A DNA stretch of 64,000 nt from Nitrosomonas sp. Is35 (GCF_033063295.1 NZ_JAWJZH010000001.1:434001-498000); one strand, 5' to 3'; positions 37,509 to 47,975 are shown, counted from the first letter of the stretch. Notes: a model not told the origin generated them from the sequence alone. Program-made: numbers and translations.

Positions 37509-38291
37509 ATGATTAATATTATCCGTACCGTAGCTATTGCTGTGCTGGTTTCTGGTTTGTTTTTAACGGGTTGTGCCTCAACGAAGACAGCGGCGAGCGC
37601 GAACGTGAACAACCAAAATAGTGTGAACGATCCTCTGGAATCCATGAATCGCGCTGTTTTTAATTTCAATGAAATGGTGTACGACAATGTTTTTGACCCT
37701 GTGGCCAGAGGCTATAAGCGGGTTACACCTGATCCGGTTGAACTGGTTGTTGGAAACTTTTTCTCCAATTTGAACGAAGTGGTGGTAATCACTAACTCCG
37801 TGCTGCAATTAAATTACGAGAGCGCGCTTGCCAGTAGTGCACGTTTATTGGTCAATACCACTTTCGGGATATTCGGCATGATCGATATCGCGAGTGATAT
37901 CAGTGCTGTGAGCGATATTAATCTCAGCAAACGAAATGAAGATTTTGGTCAGACACTGGGACGCTATGGAGTCGGCAGTGGGCCTTACATTGTATTGCCT
38001 TTGCTGGGGCCAAGTTCTGTTCGTGATACATTCGGTATCGCTGTCGACAGCTTCTTTATGGATCCTGTGACGCAAGGGGTGACGGGTGTTTTTATGACCG
38101 GTGTTCCTTATCTTAATACAACGGCGCTACGTCTCCCTGTAGCTGCAGCGAGAACGGTTAATGCGCGGGCGCAATTCCTGGAACAAGATAAGACACTCGA
38201 GGAAGCTGCATTGGACAAGTATGAATTCGTGCGCGATGCTTATTTGCAAAGACGTACAAGTCTGGTGAACAACAAGGCTGAAGAAAAATAG
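37509..38291 (+). CDS. mlaA: MlaA (VacJ) lipoprotein
   Basis: Outer-membrane lipoprotein that removes surface phospholipids to keep lipid asymmetry. It has 260 aa from the ATG at 37509. The lipoprotein signal has the lipobox LTGC. Family signatures are DPLESMNRAVFNFNE, VGNFFSNL and RYGVGSGPYIVLPLLGPSSVRD. Other mla genes (mlaFEDCB) are not here. A strong terminator follows. Confidence 0.95.
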   Translation: MINIIRTVAIAVLVSGLFLTGCASTKTAASANVNNQNSVNDPLESMNRAVFNFNEMVYDNVFDPVARGYKRVTPDPVELVVGNFFSNLNEVVVITNSVLQLNYESALASSARLLVNTTFGIFGMIDIASDISAVSDINLSKRNEDFGQTLGRYGVGSGPYIVLPLLGPSSVRDTFGIAVDSFFMDPVTQGVTGVFMTGVPYLNTTALRLPVAAARTVNARAQFLEQDKTLEEAALDKYEFVRDAYLQRRTSLVNNKAEEK

Positions 38292-38360
38292 ATAGCGCGG
38301 GAATCTTTTTTGATCCCGGATGCGTGCCGCATCCGTGCGCATACAAATAGAGTAGATACA

Positions 38361-38415
38361 ACAAGGCACATTGATTAGGAAGCGTACTCCGCTAATCAGT
38401 GTGCCTTGTTTTTTG
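38361..38415 (+). terminator. Strong rho-independent terminator after mlaA
   Basis: An 18-bp stem (38361-38378 with 38392-38409, one G-T pair) with a 13-base loop is followed by a run of T to about 38414. It lies 69 bases downstream of mlaA. Confidence 0.9.
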
Positions 38416-38516
38416 TCAATCCAGGAAAAAAAGCCGATTGCCGCTATGCCGCTACGATGGCAGTCATAGGGTTAGCGTGAATGAGGTGGATTTAGTGATG
38501 GTGGAGATTTGAGTTA

Positions 38517-39668
38517 ATGAAGAATTCCGTAGTTATTATAGGAAGCGGATTAGCCGGTTATGCGGTGGCGCGAGAATTACGTAAACTAAATACGGAATTT
38601 GATGTCATCATGCTATCTGCCGATCATGGTGGTTTTTATTCCAAGCCCATGCTGTCAAATGCATTGTCATCCGGGAAAACTCCCGAATCGATTGTCAACG
38701 GTGACGCCACTCAAATGGCATCACAATTGAAGATTTCCATTCGACCCCACTGCCGTGTCAGTGCGATTGATCAAGCCGCGCGCGCAGTGACATTGGCCGA
38801 TGGTGAGAAAATTCCCTACAGTCAATTGGTTTTGGCGTTGGGCGCTGATCAAGTGCATTTGCCGCTTTCGGGCGATGGTGTGTCGAGTATATTGACTATT
38901 AATGATCTTGACGATTATAAAAAATTTCGCGTTGCACTGACCGGAAAAAAACGTATCAGCATTATTGGCGCGGGTTTGATCGGTTGTGAATTTGCCAACG
39001 ATCTGGCAACCGCCGGTTACCATGTCGATGTGATAGATATCAGCGCGCAGCCGCTGGGGCGTCTTCTGCCGCCAGCAGGCGGGGCCTTTATACGGCAAAG
39101 GCTGGAAGCGGCGGGTGTGGTATTTCATTTGAACGCAACCACACAGTCCATTGATCAAGCGCAAGAAAGACTACGCCTGACATTCGCCGATGGCAACGTA
39201 ATTGAATCAGATATCGTTTTGTCCGCGGTTGGGTTACGCGCACGTACACAACTGGCCGCATCAGCCGGTATTCCTGTTAATCGCGGAATTGTCGTTAACC
39301 GCTTGTTACAAACACAGTTTGACGATATCTATGCCTTGGGCGATTGCGCCGAAGTTGCAGGAAAAGTGTTGCCTTTTGTGATGCCGATCACGCATGCAGC
39401 CCGGGCTCTGGCGGCAACGCTTGCAGGCAATCCGACAGAGGTTCGTTATCCGGCGATGCCGGTTATCGTTAAAACACCGGCGTGTCCTGCGGTTGTTTCA
39501 CCACCCGATTTCACTATAAAAGGTGAATGGCATGTGGAAGCCGATCAAAATGGTGTAAAGGCGCTCTATAAAGATGATACCGGTCGATTGCTTGGTTATG
39601 CTTTGTTGGGTGCGGCGACGCAGGAGAAAAATAGCCTCACTCCTCATTTACCTCCGGTATTGGAGTAA
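38517..39668 (+). CDS. FAD/NAD(P)-dependent reductase, rubredoxin-reductase type
   Basis: Flavoprotein of 383 aa. Two dinucleotide-binding motifs are present: GSGLAGYAVARELRKL for FAD at the N-terminus and GAGLIGCEFANDLATAG for NAD(P)H near residue 146. The second FAD motif is IYALGDCAEV near residue 276. It resembles rubredoxin/nitrite reductase-like pyridine-nucleotide oxidoreductases. No rubredoxin gene is adjacent, so the electron acceptor is unknown. ispZ follows after 69 bases. Confidence 0.85.
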   Translation: MKNSVVIIGSGLAGYAVARELRKLNTEFDVIMLSADHGGFYSKPMLSNALSSGKTPESIVNGDATQMASQLKISIRPHCRVSAIDQAARAVTLADGEKIPYSQLVLALGADQVHLPLSGDGVSSILTINDLDDYKKFRVALTGKKRISIIGAGLIGCEFANDLATAGYHVDVIDISAQPLGRLLPPAGGAFIRQRLEAAGVVFHLNATTQSIDQAQERLRLTFADGNVIESDIVLSAVGLRARTQLAASAGIPVNRGIVVNRLLQTQFDDIYALGDCAEVAGKVLPFVMPITHAARALAATLAGNPTEVRYPAMPVIVKTPACPAVVSPPDFTIKGEWHVEADQNGVKALYKDDTGRLLGYALLGAATQEKNSLTPHLPPVLE

Positions 39669-39737
39669 GAAACATTTCTTGCTTTTGATGATCTACTCTC
39701 GGACGAGCCATTTAAAAAATTCACGATACGTGCAGCG

Positions 39738-40352
39738 ATGAAATTTCTCTTTGATCTATTCCCGGTAATTTTATTTTTCCTGGCGTTCAAGCTGTACGAT
39801 ATCTTCATCGCCACTGCGGTTGCGATAGTGGCAGCGATTGCACAAATAGTTTGGCTTTGGTTTCGCAATCGCCACGTCGATAAGATGATGTGGATCAATT
39901 TGGCTGTTATCGTCATTTTTGGTGGTGCGACATTAATATCCCAGGATGAGATGTTTATCAAATGGAAACCAACCGTGTTGTATTGGTTGATCGCAACCGT
40001 TTTATTAGGATCCAATGTAATTTTTAGAAAAAACCTGATACAGGCCATGCTTGAGAAACAGATGGTTTTACCGCCTTTTGTCTGGAGCAGACTCAATTTA
40101 AGCTGGGTGGGGTTTTTTCTTACGATGGGGTGTGTCAACCTTTATGTCGCGTTTAATTTTCCGGTAGATACCTGGGTTACATTTAAGCTTTTTGGTGCGA
40201 CGGGATTGATGCTTGTTTTTGTTATCGGACAAGTGTTGATGTTGGGAAAATATTTGAAAGATGCACCGGCCACATTGACTGCGGATGCTCCTGCCGGTGA
40301 GCCGGATGATTTCAAGGGTGAAAGAGAAAATAAAGCGAACAAGGAACGATAA
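39738..40352 (+). CDS. yciB: Inner-membrane septation protein IspZ/YciB
   Basis: Membrane protein of 204 aa with about five hydrophobic segments. [21 protein letters not shown] and [21 protein letters not shown] are family landmarks (each longer than shown pieces). It is linked to cell-envelope synthesis and septation, mechanism unknown. Its stop shares one base with the yciI start. The last 30 residues are charged and cytoplasmic. Confidence 0.93.
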   Translation: MKFLFDLFPVILFFLAFKLYDIFIATAVAIVAAIAQIVWLWFRNRHVDKMMWINLAVIVIFGGATLISQDEMFIKWKPTVLYWLIATVLLGSNVIFRKNLIQAMLEKQMVLPPFVWSRLNLSWVGFFLTMGCVNLYVAFNFPVDTWVTFKLFGATGLMLVFVIGQVLMLGKYLKDAPATLTADAPAGEPDDFKGERENKANKER

Positions 40353-40654
40353 TGTTATATGCCATTAATGGAGAAGATGTGCCGGATAGCTTGGGAAAAC
40401 GGATGGCAGTCCGTCCGGAGCATCTGAAAAGAATTCAAGTATTACAAGATGAAGGACGCTTGGTTTTGGCCGGTCCTTATCCGGCTATCGACAGTCAAGA
40501 TCCTGGTCCTGCAGGGTTTTCCGGCAGTTTGATTGTAGCTGAGTTTGAGTCCTTGGAGGCAGCGCAGGCGTGGGCTAACGCCGATCCCTACGTGAGTGCG
40601 GGCGTCTATCAGAAAGTGACCGTAAAGCCTTTTAAAAAAGTGTTACCGGCGTAA
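40352..40654 (+). CDS. YciI family protein
   Basis: Small dimeric ferredoxin-like fold protein of 100 aa. The family pattern [24 protein letters not shown] is present, with Asp in the possible active site (AWANADPYV). Function is not settled. It starts at the yciB stop (TAATG) with AAGGA just upstream, so it is co-translated. Next is ppiC, 156 bases on. Confidence 0.9.
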   Translation: MLYAINGEDVPDSLGKRMAVRPEHLKRIQVLQDEGRLVLAGPYPAIDSQDPGPAGFSGSLIVAEFESLEAAQAWANADPYVSAGVYQKVTVKPFKKVLPA

Positions 40655-40810
40655 GGCAACTGCAAAACCATTTCTTCAACAGTATCAAGTTATTCAATAG
40701 AAATAATGGGCTGTAGAGATTCACGTCGATTCAGTTAAGGCGTATACTTTCTCGCGGCGATATATTCTGGCGAATATAAATTTTATCTCAATCACAAAAA
40801 AGGAAATTCA

Positions 40811-41605
40811 ATGCGTTTGACGAAATTCTCACAGGCAATGATGATTAGTGTTTTAGGAGTGATGACGCTATCAGCTCAAGCCCAATCGACAGGTACCGTG
40901 GCTAAGGTGAATGGCGTAGCAATTCCGCAGTCACGTCTGGAATTAATGGTGAAGGCCAGTGCGGCGCAGGGACAGCCTGATGGTCCGGAAATGAGAAAGG
41001 CTTTGCGTGAAAATCTGATTGCTGAAGAGATCCTCGCGCAAGAAGCAGTGAAAAAGAAGCTGGATAAAGATCCCGACGTAATTGCACAACTCGAAATAGC
41101 TCGTCAGGCAGTGCTGGTCAGAGCTTTCCAAGCGGATTACATCAGAAATAATGTGGTGAGTGAAGAGACTTTGCGCAAAGAATACGAAGTTCTGAAAGTG
41201 CAAATGGGGGATAAAGAATACAAGGCACGCCATATTCTTGTCGCCAATGAAAATGAAGCCAAGGATATTATTGCAAAACTCAAAAAAGGCGGTAATTTTG
41301 CAAAAATAGCTGAAGAGAAATCGGTTGATGACGGCAGTAAAGAAAATGGCGGTGAGCTTAATTGGAGCCCACCGGCAGCTTATGTCAGACCATTTTCCGA
41401 AGCACTGGTGAAATTATCCAAAGGGGGATTGACGGAACAACCCGTGCAAACATCTTTTGGCTGGCACGTGATTCAGTTAATGGATATCCGTCCAATGGAA
41501 GTACCACCTTTTGAAGAAGTTAAACAAAATATTCAGCAACGTGTATTGCAGCGCGAATTTGGAACAGTGGTGCAAGAATTGCGCAGCAAAGCAAAAGTAG
41601 AGTAG
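40811..41605 (+). CDS. Periplasmic peptidyl-prolyl isomerase (PpiC/SurA type)
   Basis: Parvulin-type foldase of 264 aa with a cleavable signal peptide (MRLTKFSQAMMISVLGVMTLSAQAQS). A SurA-N-like helical region is followed by a parvulin domain at about 135-235 (YKARHILVANENEAKD, ELNWSPPAAYVRPFSEAL, TSFGWHVIQL). It should help outer-membrane proteins fold. The start has AAGGAA upstream. Gene order yciB-yciI-ppiC is common in Betaproteobacteria. Confidence 0.92.
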   Translation: MRLTKFSQAMMISVLGVMTLSAQAQSTGTVAKVNGVAIPQSRLELMVKASAAQGQPDGPEMRKALRENLIAEEILAQEAVKKKLDKDPDVIAQLEIARQAVLVRAFQADYIRNNVVSEETLRKEYEVLKVQMGDKEYKARHILVANENEAKDIIAKLKKGGNFAKIAEEKSVDDGSKENGGELNWSPPAAYVRPFSEALVKLSKGGLTEQPVQTSFGWHVIQLMDIRPMEVPPFEEVKQNIQQRVLQREFGTVVQELRSKAKVE

Positions 41606-41655
41606 CACTTGTAATTGCGTGTGTCCTGGATAGATCGGATTGCGATGCTGTGTTT

Positions 41656-42735
41656 TTACAGCGAAGCAGTCTTTTCTACCCGGGGGGATAGTGCGCAAAG
41701 CAACTCATAGCTGGTTGTACCGGCACTCTGAGCAACTTCATCAACATCCAATCCTTTGCCCCATAATGTAACGGGGCTATTCAGTCCGGCATTTTCAATA
41801 CCGGTTAAGTCTACCGCAAGCATGTCCATTGACACCCGGCCCAACAACCGGCTGCGTTGATTATTGATCAATACTGGGGTGTTTGTTGGCGCGTGGCGTG
41901 GATATCCATCCGCGTAGCCGCATGCGACAATACCGATGCGCATTGGCTCGGCCGTTTGAAAAAGGCCGTGATAACCGACTCTGTCACCAACTCCCAAATC
42001 CTGTGTGGCAATAATTCTGCTCGAAAGCGTCATGACGGGTTGCAAGTGCAACTCTGCTGCGGTTTTATCCGTAAAAGGCGAGGCCCCGTATAGCATAATG
42101 CCAGGGCGCACCCAATCGGTATGCGTGACAGGATAACGAATGATTGCTGCTGAATTTGCGAGTGAGCTGGGATAATGGCGGTACTCTTTCGTGATGGTTT
42201 CAAAGTACTGTAACTGCCCAATGACATTCTCTGCTTCGCCAGGTTCATCAGCGGAAGCAAAATGTGTCATCAATGTAATGTTTTTGTAGTATTGCTTCTC
42301 GATCAGTGTGCCGATGGCTTGTGAAAATTGCTGTGGCGCTAGCCCCAAACGATTCATCCCAGTATTAATCTTTATAAATAAATCAATGTTGTAATGCTTG
42401 GAAGCTGACAACATGGCAATTTGCTCAGCATGATGGACGACCGCGCTCAAACGGTATTGCTCAAGAATTGCTAATTCTTCGGTTGAAAAAAAACCTTCCA
42501 GGAGCAAGATCGGATGCTGGTAACCGGCATCACGCAGGCATATTGCCGCATCCAGCTCCAGTAATCCGAATCCATCGGCGTTTTTTAGGGCGCTGGCGCT
42601 ATGGAGTAATCCATGACCGTAAGCATTGGCTTTAAGGATTGCCATGATGCGCGACTGTGGGGCATGTTGGCGGACTACGGATAGATTATGGGTTAAAGCG
42701 GTAAGGTCGATAAAAGCTTGGGTAGGGCGTGGCAT
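41656..42735 (-). CDS. alr: Alanine racemase
   Basis: Makes D-alanine for peptidoglycan, with pyridoxal phosphate. It is 359 aa from the ATG at 42735 (MPRPTQAFIDL). The PLP lysine is Lys35 in AILKANAYGHG; the catalytic Tyr region is VACGYADGYPRH. The convergent ppiC ends 50 bases away. It is divergent from lplT. Confidence 0.95.
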   Translation of the reverse strand: MPRPTQAFIDLTALTHNLSVVRQHAPQSRIMAILKANAYGHGLLHSASALKNADGFGLLELDAAICLRDAGYQHPILLLEGFFSTEELAILEQYRLSAVVHHAEQIAMLSASKHYNIDLFIKINTGMNRLGLAPQQFSQAIGTLIEKQYYKNITLMTHFASADEPGEAENVIGQLQYFETITKEYRHYPSSLANSAAIIRYPVTHTDWVRPGIMLYGASPFTDKTAAELHLQPVMTLSSRIIATQDLGVGDRVGYHGLFQTAEPMRIGIVACGYADGYPRHAPTNTPVLINNQRSRLLGRVSMDMLAVDLTGIENAGLNSPVTLWGKGLDVDEVAQSAGTTSYELLCALSPRVEKTASL

Positions 42736-43001
42736 GAATTTAATGTTCAGAATAAGCAAGAGCGAGTATTATTCGCAAGTTTTTTTATAATAATCTAATT
42801 TTGTGATACCGATTTAACTATTATGTCGACATACCTTAACATGCGAAGCGGCATGATATGCTAATCTAATCTTGTGCGCCCGACTGGAAGCGCTTGAATA
42901 GATCTGCAGTTGGTGATTTTGTTACACAGGTGATGTGTTGCATGAAAGAATGACTCAACACCTGAATTCACTCAGAAAAAATAAATATACAAGGAAATAG
43001 C

Positions 43002-44276
43002 TTGGAACGCGGTTTTTATACGATTATGGCAGCGCAGTTTTTCTCTTCTTTGGCAGATAACGCGTTGCTGGTTGTGGCGATTGCACTGTTGATTGATTTA
43101 CATGCACCTGCCTATTTAACACCCATGCTGAAGTTTGTTTTCGTGTTGTTCTACGTGATTCTGGCTCCTTTCGTTGGCGCATTTGCGGATTCTATGCCGA
43201 AAGGGCGCGTCATGTTCATTAGCAACACCATCAAAATTACCGGCTGTGGATTACTCTTCATCGCCATGCATCAATATTTCGCATTGGCTGCGTACGCGGT
43301 AGTGGGACTCGGTGCGGCCGCTTATTCGCCTGCCAAGTACGGCATTTTGACCGAATTATTGCCCGCGGAGAAATTGGTGATCGCCAATGGCTGGATCGAA
43401 GGATTAACGGTAGCATCGATAGTGCTGGGTACGGTATTGGGCGGTGTGCTGATTACACCGGCTGTAGCAGGCACGCTGCTGCAGTTTGATTTTCCTGTGA
43501 TCGACACGGGGATCGATAACGCATTGGAAAGCGGTATCCTGATCATCGCCGTCATTTACGCCATCGCCGCGTTGTTTAATCTGTATATCCCGAATACCGG
43601 CGTTGATCATCGCATTCCCAAAAAGAATCCTTTCTTTCTGATTCACGAGTTTAGACACTGTGTGAAATTATTATGGACCGACAAGCTGGGGCAGATCTCG
43701 CTTGCGGTGACCACGCTGTTTTGGGGCGCGGGTGCGACATTACAGTTTATTGTGTTGAAATGGGCCGAAGTGGCGATGAATTATCCGCTCAATCAAGCTG
43801 CGCAATTGCAGGGTGTGGTTGCAGTGGGAATTGCCGTGGGCGCTGTGATGGCAGCCCGGTGGATTTCGCTGCGGCAGTCCGTCAAAGTGATTCCATTGGG
43901 CATTGCGATGGGCATTGTGGTGATGGCGATGATTCTGGTAAAAGATTTATGGATCGCAATCGCATTGCTGATGCTGATTGGCGGCCTGGCAGGATTCTTC
44001 GTGGTACCGATGAATGCTTTACTGCAACATCGCGGACATATTTTGATGGGTGCGGGGCATTCCATTGCGGTGCAAAATTTCAATGAAAACCTGAGTATTC
44101 TGGCGATGTTGTTACTCTATGCATTGCTGATATGGTTTGAAGTGCACATCTATATTGTGATTGCCGCTTTCGGATTATTTGTTTCTGTCATGATGGCATT
44201 GATACGGAAATGGCATTTATTAAATCAAAGTAAAGAAGACTCGCTTCATTTGATCGGGGCAAAGAAAATACACTGA
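43002..44276 (+). CDS. lplT: Lysophospholipid transporter LplT
   Basis: Major-facilitator-type inner-membrane protein of 424 aa with about 12 hydrophobic segments, importing lysophospholipids for re-acylation. It begins with TTG at 43002: AAGGAA lies 9 bases upstream, and the family N-terminus (GFYTIMAAQFFSSLADNALL) follows at once. Acyltransferase aas is not adjacent. Its end is 16 bases from the convergent udg stop. Confidence 0.92.
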   Translation: MERGFYTIMAAQFFSSLADNALLVVAIALLIDLHAPAYLTPMLKFVFVLFYVILAPFVGAFADSMPKGRVMFISNTIKITGCGLLFIAMHQYFALAAYAVVGLGAAAYSPAKYGILTELLPAEKLVIANGWIEGLTVASIVLGTVLGGVLITPAVAGTLLQFDFPVIDTGIDNALESGILIIAVIYAIAALFNLYIPNTGVDHRIPKKNPFFLIHEFRHCVKLLWTDKLGQISLAVTTLFWGAGATLQFIVLKWAEVAMNYPLNQAAQLQGVVAVGIAVGAVMAARWISLRQSVKVIPLGIAMGIVVMAMILVKDLWIAIALLMLIGGLAGFFVVPMNALLQHRGHILMGAGHSIAVQNFNENLSILAMLLLYALLIWFEVHIYIVIAAFGLFVSVMMALIRKWHLLNQSKEDSLHLIGAKKIH

Positions 44277-44292
44277 TCATGAAGGGCAGATG

Positions 44293-45021
44293 CTATCGCA
44301 GTGATTGCATCGTTGTTTGTGCGAAACACAAATCTTTCCAAGCTTTTGCTTTTTCAGGCAGAGAACGTAGCAGATAAGCCGGATGGTAGGTAACAATCAA
44401 CGGTATGCCTGAATAATCGTGTACTTTGCCACGCAAACTGGAAATGCTGTCGTCGCACTTCAGAAGATTCTGCGCGGCAACCTTGCCTAACGCGACGATG
44501 AGCTTGGGTCTGATTAATGTGATCTGCCGGGTTAAGTAAGGTTCGCATTGCAGTGCTTCATTCGAGCTCGGATTTCTGTTATTGGGCGGGCGGCACTTGA
44601 CGATATTGGCGATATAAACGTGCTCGCCGCGCTTTAAGTGAATCGCAGCAAGCATTTGGTCCAGCAGCTTGCCGGCTTGACCGACAAACGGTTCGCCGAT
44701 TTCATCTTCGCGCGCGCCGGGGCCTTCTCCGACAAATAGCCAATCGGCATTTTCAGCGCCAACGCCAAATACGGTCTGGGTGCGTGTTTGGCTTAAAGGG
44801 CATGCAACACAATGTGCTACCGCCGCCTTCAACTGATCCCAATCCATCTGAGTTATGGGCGACTGTGCCGTACTTTTCTCAGACTCGGACGGCAGCGGTA
44901 AATTTCCGCTTTCAGCAACATGTGGTTCAGCTGCTTCGCTGTGCTGCGTAGTGTCTGATTTTAACCGCCACACCGGCAGCAAATTCAACTCCTTCAGTAT
45001 TTGCCTGCGCCGGGTATTCAT
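44293..45021 (-). CDS. Uracil-DNA glycosylase, family 4 (Fe-S)
   Basis: Removes uracil from DNA. It has 242 aa from the ATG at 45021. Four Cys suited to a [4Fe-4S] cluster are seen in CVACPLS, VKCRPP and QCEPYL. Catalytic motifs are GEGPGAREDEIGEPFVG and VTYHPAYLLRS. The N-terminal 75 residues are variable. It overlaps rimI by 4 bp and ends the tsaB-rimI-udg transcript. Confidence 0.92.
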   Translation of the reverse strand: MNTRRRQILKELNLLPVWRLKSDTTQHSEAAEPHVAESGNLPLPSESEKSTAQSPITQMDWDQLKAAVAHCVACPLSQTRTQTVFGVGAENADWLFVGEGPGAREDEIGEPFVGQAGKLLDQMLAAIHLKRGEHVYIANIVKCRPPNNRNPSSNEALQCEPYLTRQITLIRPKLIVALGKVAAQNLLKCDDSISSLRGKVHDYSGIPLIVTYHPAYLLRSLPEKAKAWKDLCFAQTTMQSLR

Positions 45022-45479
45022 AACATCAGCCGCATAACAAGCGCATCTTCGCGTCCGCACATGGCGGGGTAGTAGCCTTTGCGTGTGGCGATATGCTGAA
45101 AACCCATTTGTTTGTATAGCTGTGCGGCACCTTGATTGGATTCGCGCACATCCAGGAAAATCGATTTTGCGTTTTGTTCTTTGGCATGCTGAATGAGGAA
45201 TTGCAGCATTTTTTTCCCCAAGCCCTGTTTTTGCCAGTTGGCGGCAATGCCGAGGGTGAGGATATGGCCTTCTTCAGGACTCATCATCATGATTCCGTAA
45301 CCCATCAGCGCATCGGTTTGTTGCAGAACCCGGCACACATATCCGGTTTTGATGGAATCGGCAAAGTTTCCCAGTGACCATGGAAACAGAAAGATTTCCC
45401 GCTCGATCAGGATAATACGATCCAGATCGGAAAGTTGCATCGGTCTGATTTCAATAGGTTGTTGCGCTGCCATGTTCAT
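45018..45479 (-). CDS. rimI: Ribosomal protein S18 N-acetyltransferase RimI
   Basis: GNAT acetyltransferase of 153 aa acting on the S18 N-terminus. The acetyl-CoA loop is GIAANWQKQGLGKKML; VRESNQGAAQLYKQMGF is the family C-terminal motif. It overlaps both tsaB and udg by 4 bp, implying translational coupling. Confidence 0.93.
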   Translation of the reverse strand: MNMAAQQPIEIRPMQLSDLDRIILIEREIFLFPWSLGNFADSIKTGYVCRVLQQTDALMGYGIMMMSPEEGHILTLGIAANWQKQGLGKKMLQFLIQHAKEQNAKSIFLDVRESNQGAAQLYKQMGFQHIATRKGYYPAMCGREDALVMRLML

Positions 45480-46147
45480 CGCTCGTTTTCCTTTAGCGCG
45501 ACTTTGTTGCGGATATATACGGGCATTGCATGAGCCGGATCAATACATGCGCCATCGCGGAATTTAGGAAGCGCAAGTTGCGCCACTTCTAGTGCTCGCG
45601 GGTGTAGTCCATAATGTATCTGCTGAATATGTTCGCGATACAACTGCGATAAATCCGGATAAACATCAAAACCGCTGCCGCATCCATGCCACCCATTACC
45701 GGAAACTGCTGGCGCTTGTTGCGGCAGGCAGAGTGCGGGCGGGTTGATAATTGTCCAGCCGATATGTGCCGATTTCTGATAGGCGGCATAATAAAGCTCA
45801 CCCATACGGGCATCAAGGGCTACGATCACTTTTTCTGCGTCAGCTTGTTGAGCGACAGCTTCCAGTGTGCTGATTGCCGCAACCGGGAGGCCGGTGGCGT
45901 AAGCCAAACCTTGCGCAACGCCGCAGGCAATGCGTAGACCGGTAAAAGATCCGGGACCTGCGCCGAAAGCGATGCCATCCAATTGTTGCAATGCTAATTC
46001 TGCTTCTGCCAGGAATTTTTGTACCATCGGGAGAATCATTTCAGAATGAGTGCGTCCGGCAAGGATTTCCTGACTGGATACTGTGCCGTCCAGACTGAGT
46101 GCGACGGAACAAAATTCAGTAGAGGTTTCGAGAGCGAGAATTTTCAA
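45476..46147 (-). CDS. tsaB: tRNA t6A synthesis protein TsaB
   Basis: Partner of TsaD in making N6-threonylcarbamoyladenosine at tRNA position 37. The 223 aa protein starts MKILALETSTEFCSVAL and contains FGAGPGSFTGLRIACGVAQGLA. It begins with TTG at 46147; the conserved N-terminus starts right there. No strong ribosome binding site is visible. It heads the tsaB-rimI-udg operon. Confidence 0.93.
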   Translation of the reverse strand: MKILALETSTEFCSVALSLDGTVSSQEILAGRTHSEMILPMVQKFLAEAELALQQLDGIAFGAGPGSFTGLRIACGVAQGLAYATGLPVAAISTLEAVAQQADAEKVIVALDARMGELYYAAYQKSAHIGWTIINPPALCLPQQAPAVSGNGWHGCGSGFDVYPDLSQLYREHIQQIHYGLHPRALEVAQLALPKFRDGACIDPAHAMPVYIRNKVALKENER

Positions 46148-46235
46148 GTTAATTGCGGGCCGAGGTATGTGGGAGTTTTACTGTCAATACGATTGAGAAA
46201 TAAGTTAGCGCTATGAAATTCTTGCTGTTGGCTGC

Positions 46236-46784
46236 TTATTTTAACTGCCAGTGACCGAGTGGAACATAGTCAACGCCTGTTTGCGTTGGTTTCGATTGCA
46301 ACAGAATCCATTCACTGACAGGCCAATGAATCGGATTGATCAGCTCCGTATTGACTGGATGCGCGGCTTTCCGGAAGAGCGTAAGGTGCGGTTTGTACAC
46401 CCGGCGGTCAAATGGGAATCCGGCTTCTGACAGAGTTGATTGTAATGCAGCAACCAGATCGAACAGTTCAGCCGGGAATTGCTTCGCGTGGAGGTAAATA
46501 ATTTGATTGTGTTTCCAATAGCTGATCTTATCCAAACAAAGCGCAAATTTCTGTGCTGCTATATTTCTCATAATGTGACGGAGCGTTTCGATGCGATGAA
46601 CGCTGACATTACCCAGAAATACCAGCGTGAGGTGAAAATGCGGTATCACGATTTGTCGCCCGTCGCAAATGGGCGCCAGTAATTCTGCCTGGTGCGCCAG
46701 CTGTCTTTGTACAATTTTACTGGGAGAAATAGCAAAGAACACACGAATGGATTTTATTTCCGGATCAGCATCTTGTTTAGTCAA
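46236..46784 (-). CDS. thpR: RNA 2',3'-cyclic phosphodiesterase ThpR
   Basis: Two-histidine phosphoesterase (LigT family) of 182 aa. The two HxTx motifs are FHLTLVFLG and KPHLTLFRK. It starts with TTG at 46784, with GGAAAG shortly upstream, and overlaps ispF by 8 bp. It is the third gene of ispD-ispF-thpR. The cellular RNA substrate is unknown. Confidence 0.9.
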   Translation of the reverse strand: MTKQDADPEIKSIRVFFAISPSKIVQRQLAHQAELLAPICDGRQIVIPHFHLTLVFLGNVSVHRIETLRHIMRNIAAQKFALCLDKISYWKHNQIIYLHAKQFPAELFDLVAALQSTLSEAGFPFDRRVYKPHLTLFRKAAHPVNTELINPIHWPVSEWILLQSKPTQTGVDYVPLGHWQLK

Positions 46785-47274
46785 TCTTACTTTCCGCGCG
46801 GTCGATCAGGCATACGACTTCGGCTGCGATGCCTTCTTTGCGGCCGATCGCGCCCAGATGTTCGGCTGTTTTGGCTTTAATATTGATGTTGCGTGCTGAT
46901 GTTTGTAGATCTTGTGCAATATTGGCGATCATTGCCGGGATATGCGGTGCCATTTTTGGGGCTTGCGCAATAATGGTTGCATCGAGATTGACGATTTTGT
47001 AATGATTATTTTCCAGCAAACTGTATACATTGCGCAGCAGCACGCGGCTATCAATATTTTTGTAGCGCGGATCGGAATCGGAAAAGTGTTGTCCGATGTC
47101 TCCCAATGCCGCCGCACCTAACAGTGCATCACAGATGGCATGCAATAACACATCCGCGTCCGAGTGGCCAAGCAGGCCTTTTTCATGCGGGATCGTAACG
47201 CCGCCTATGATCAACTGACGTCCTTCAACCAGTTGATGAACGTCAAAACCTTGTCCTATTCTTATCGTGCTCAC
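46777..47274 (-). CDS. ispF: 2-C-methyl-D-erythritol 2,4-cyclodiphosphate synthase
   Basis: Fifth step of the MEP isoprenoid pathway. The 165 aa protein shows the zinc site GQGFDVHQL and [25 protein letters not shown] (signature, split). It begins with GTG at 47274, overlapping the ispD stop in GTGA. The last 10 residues run into thpR. Confidence 0.96.
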   Translation of the reverse strand: MSTIRIGQGFDVHQLVEGRQLIIGGVTIPHEKGLLGHSDADVLLHAICDALLGAAALGDIGQHFSDSDPRYKNIDSRVLLRNVYSLLENNHYKIVNLDATIIAQAPKMAPHIPAMIANIAQDLQTSARNINIKAKTAEHLGAIGRKEGIAAEVVCLIDRAESKID

Positions 47275-47975
47275 GGATGATTCCTTTTTTGTATGATCAA
47301 TTCGGCCAAAGCCAAGTCCTGCGGGTAGGTTACTTTAAAATTGTACGCATCGCTAGGCACCAGTTTGGGATGAAGTCCTAATGCCTCAATGGCGCTGGCA
47401 TCGTCCGTCACGCTAATATTTGTCGCATTTTTCAGCGCCCGGGTGAGCAGCTCGCAGCGAAACATTTGCGGTGTTTGCGCTTGCCATAGATTATCGCGTG
47501 ATTCGGTTTGTCTCACGTGGTTGTCTGCGTCACTGCGCTTCAAAGTATCGGCTACAGGTACAGCCAATAATCCACCTACTGCGTCACCGGCTAATTCACT
47601 GATCAATTTATCCAGTTGATCTAATGTTAAGCAGGGTCTGGCAGCATCGTGCACCAACACCCAGTCTTGTGGATTAATCAGGTTCTTTTGCTGTGCGGCG
47701 GTAAGGCCATTGAGCACGCTGTCCGCCCGGGTTGCGCCACCGCATTGTAATACTGTTAATTTTTGAGAAAATTCGGACCAATCGGATTGAGACCAATGGG
47801 TGTCGCCGGGTGCCAGTACGATAAATACCCCCGCAATCGACCGATTGTTACATAATGTTTTGATTGCATGATAGATCATCGGTTTGCCGCATAACGGCAA
47901 GTATTGCTTGGGGAGTTCGTTCCCCATGCGTGAGCCTGAGCCAGCGGCAGGAATTAAGGCAAAGAATTTGGACAT
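47271..47975 (-). CDS. ispD: MEP cytidylyltransferase IspD
   Basis: Joins CMP to 2-C-methyl-D-erythritol 4-phosphate. It is 234 aa. Motifs: [31 protein letters not shown] and [12 protein letters not shown]. It is the first gene of ispD-ispF-thpR and is divergent from prfB over 241 bases. Confidence 0.96.
   Translation of the reverse strand: MSKFFALIPAAGSGSRMGNELPKQYLPLCGKPMIYHAIKTLCNNRSIAGVFIVLAPGDTHWSQSDWSEFSQKLTVLQCGGATRADSVLNGLTAAQQKNLINPQDWVLVHDAARPCLTLDQLDKLISELAGDAVGGLLAVPVADTLKRSDADNHVRQTESRDNLWQAQTPQMFRCELLTRALKNATNISVTDDASAIEALGLHPKLVPSDAYNFKVTYPQDLALAELIIQKRNHP

Noticed and set aside
42736..43001. Small gene in the alr-lplT gap
   Set aside because: The 266-base gap between divergent genes is AT-rich, without a credible frame or RNA fold; it is probably only promoters.
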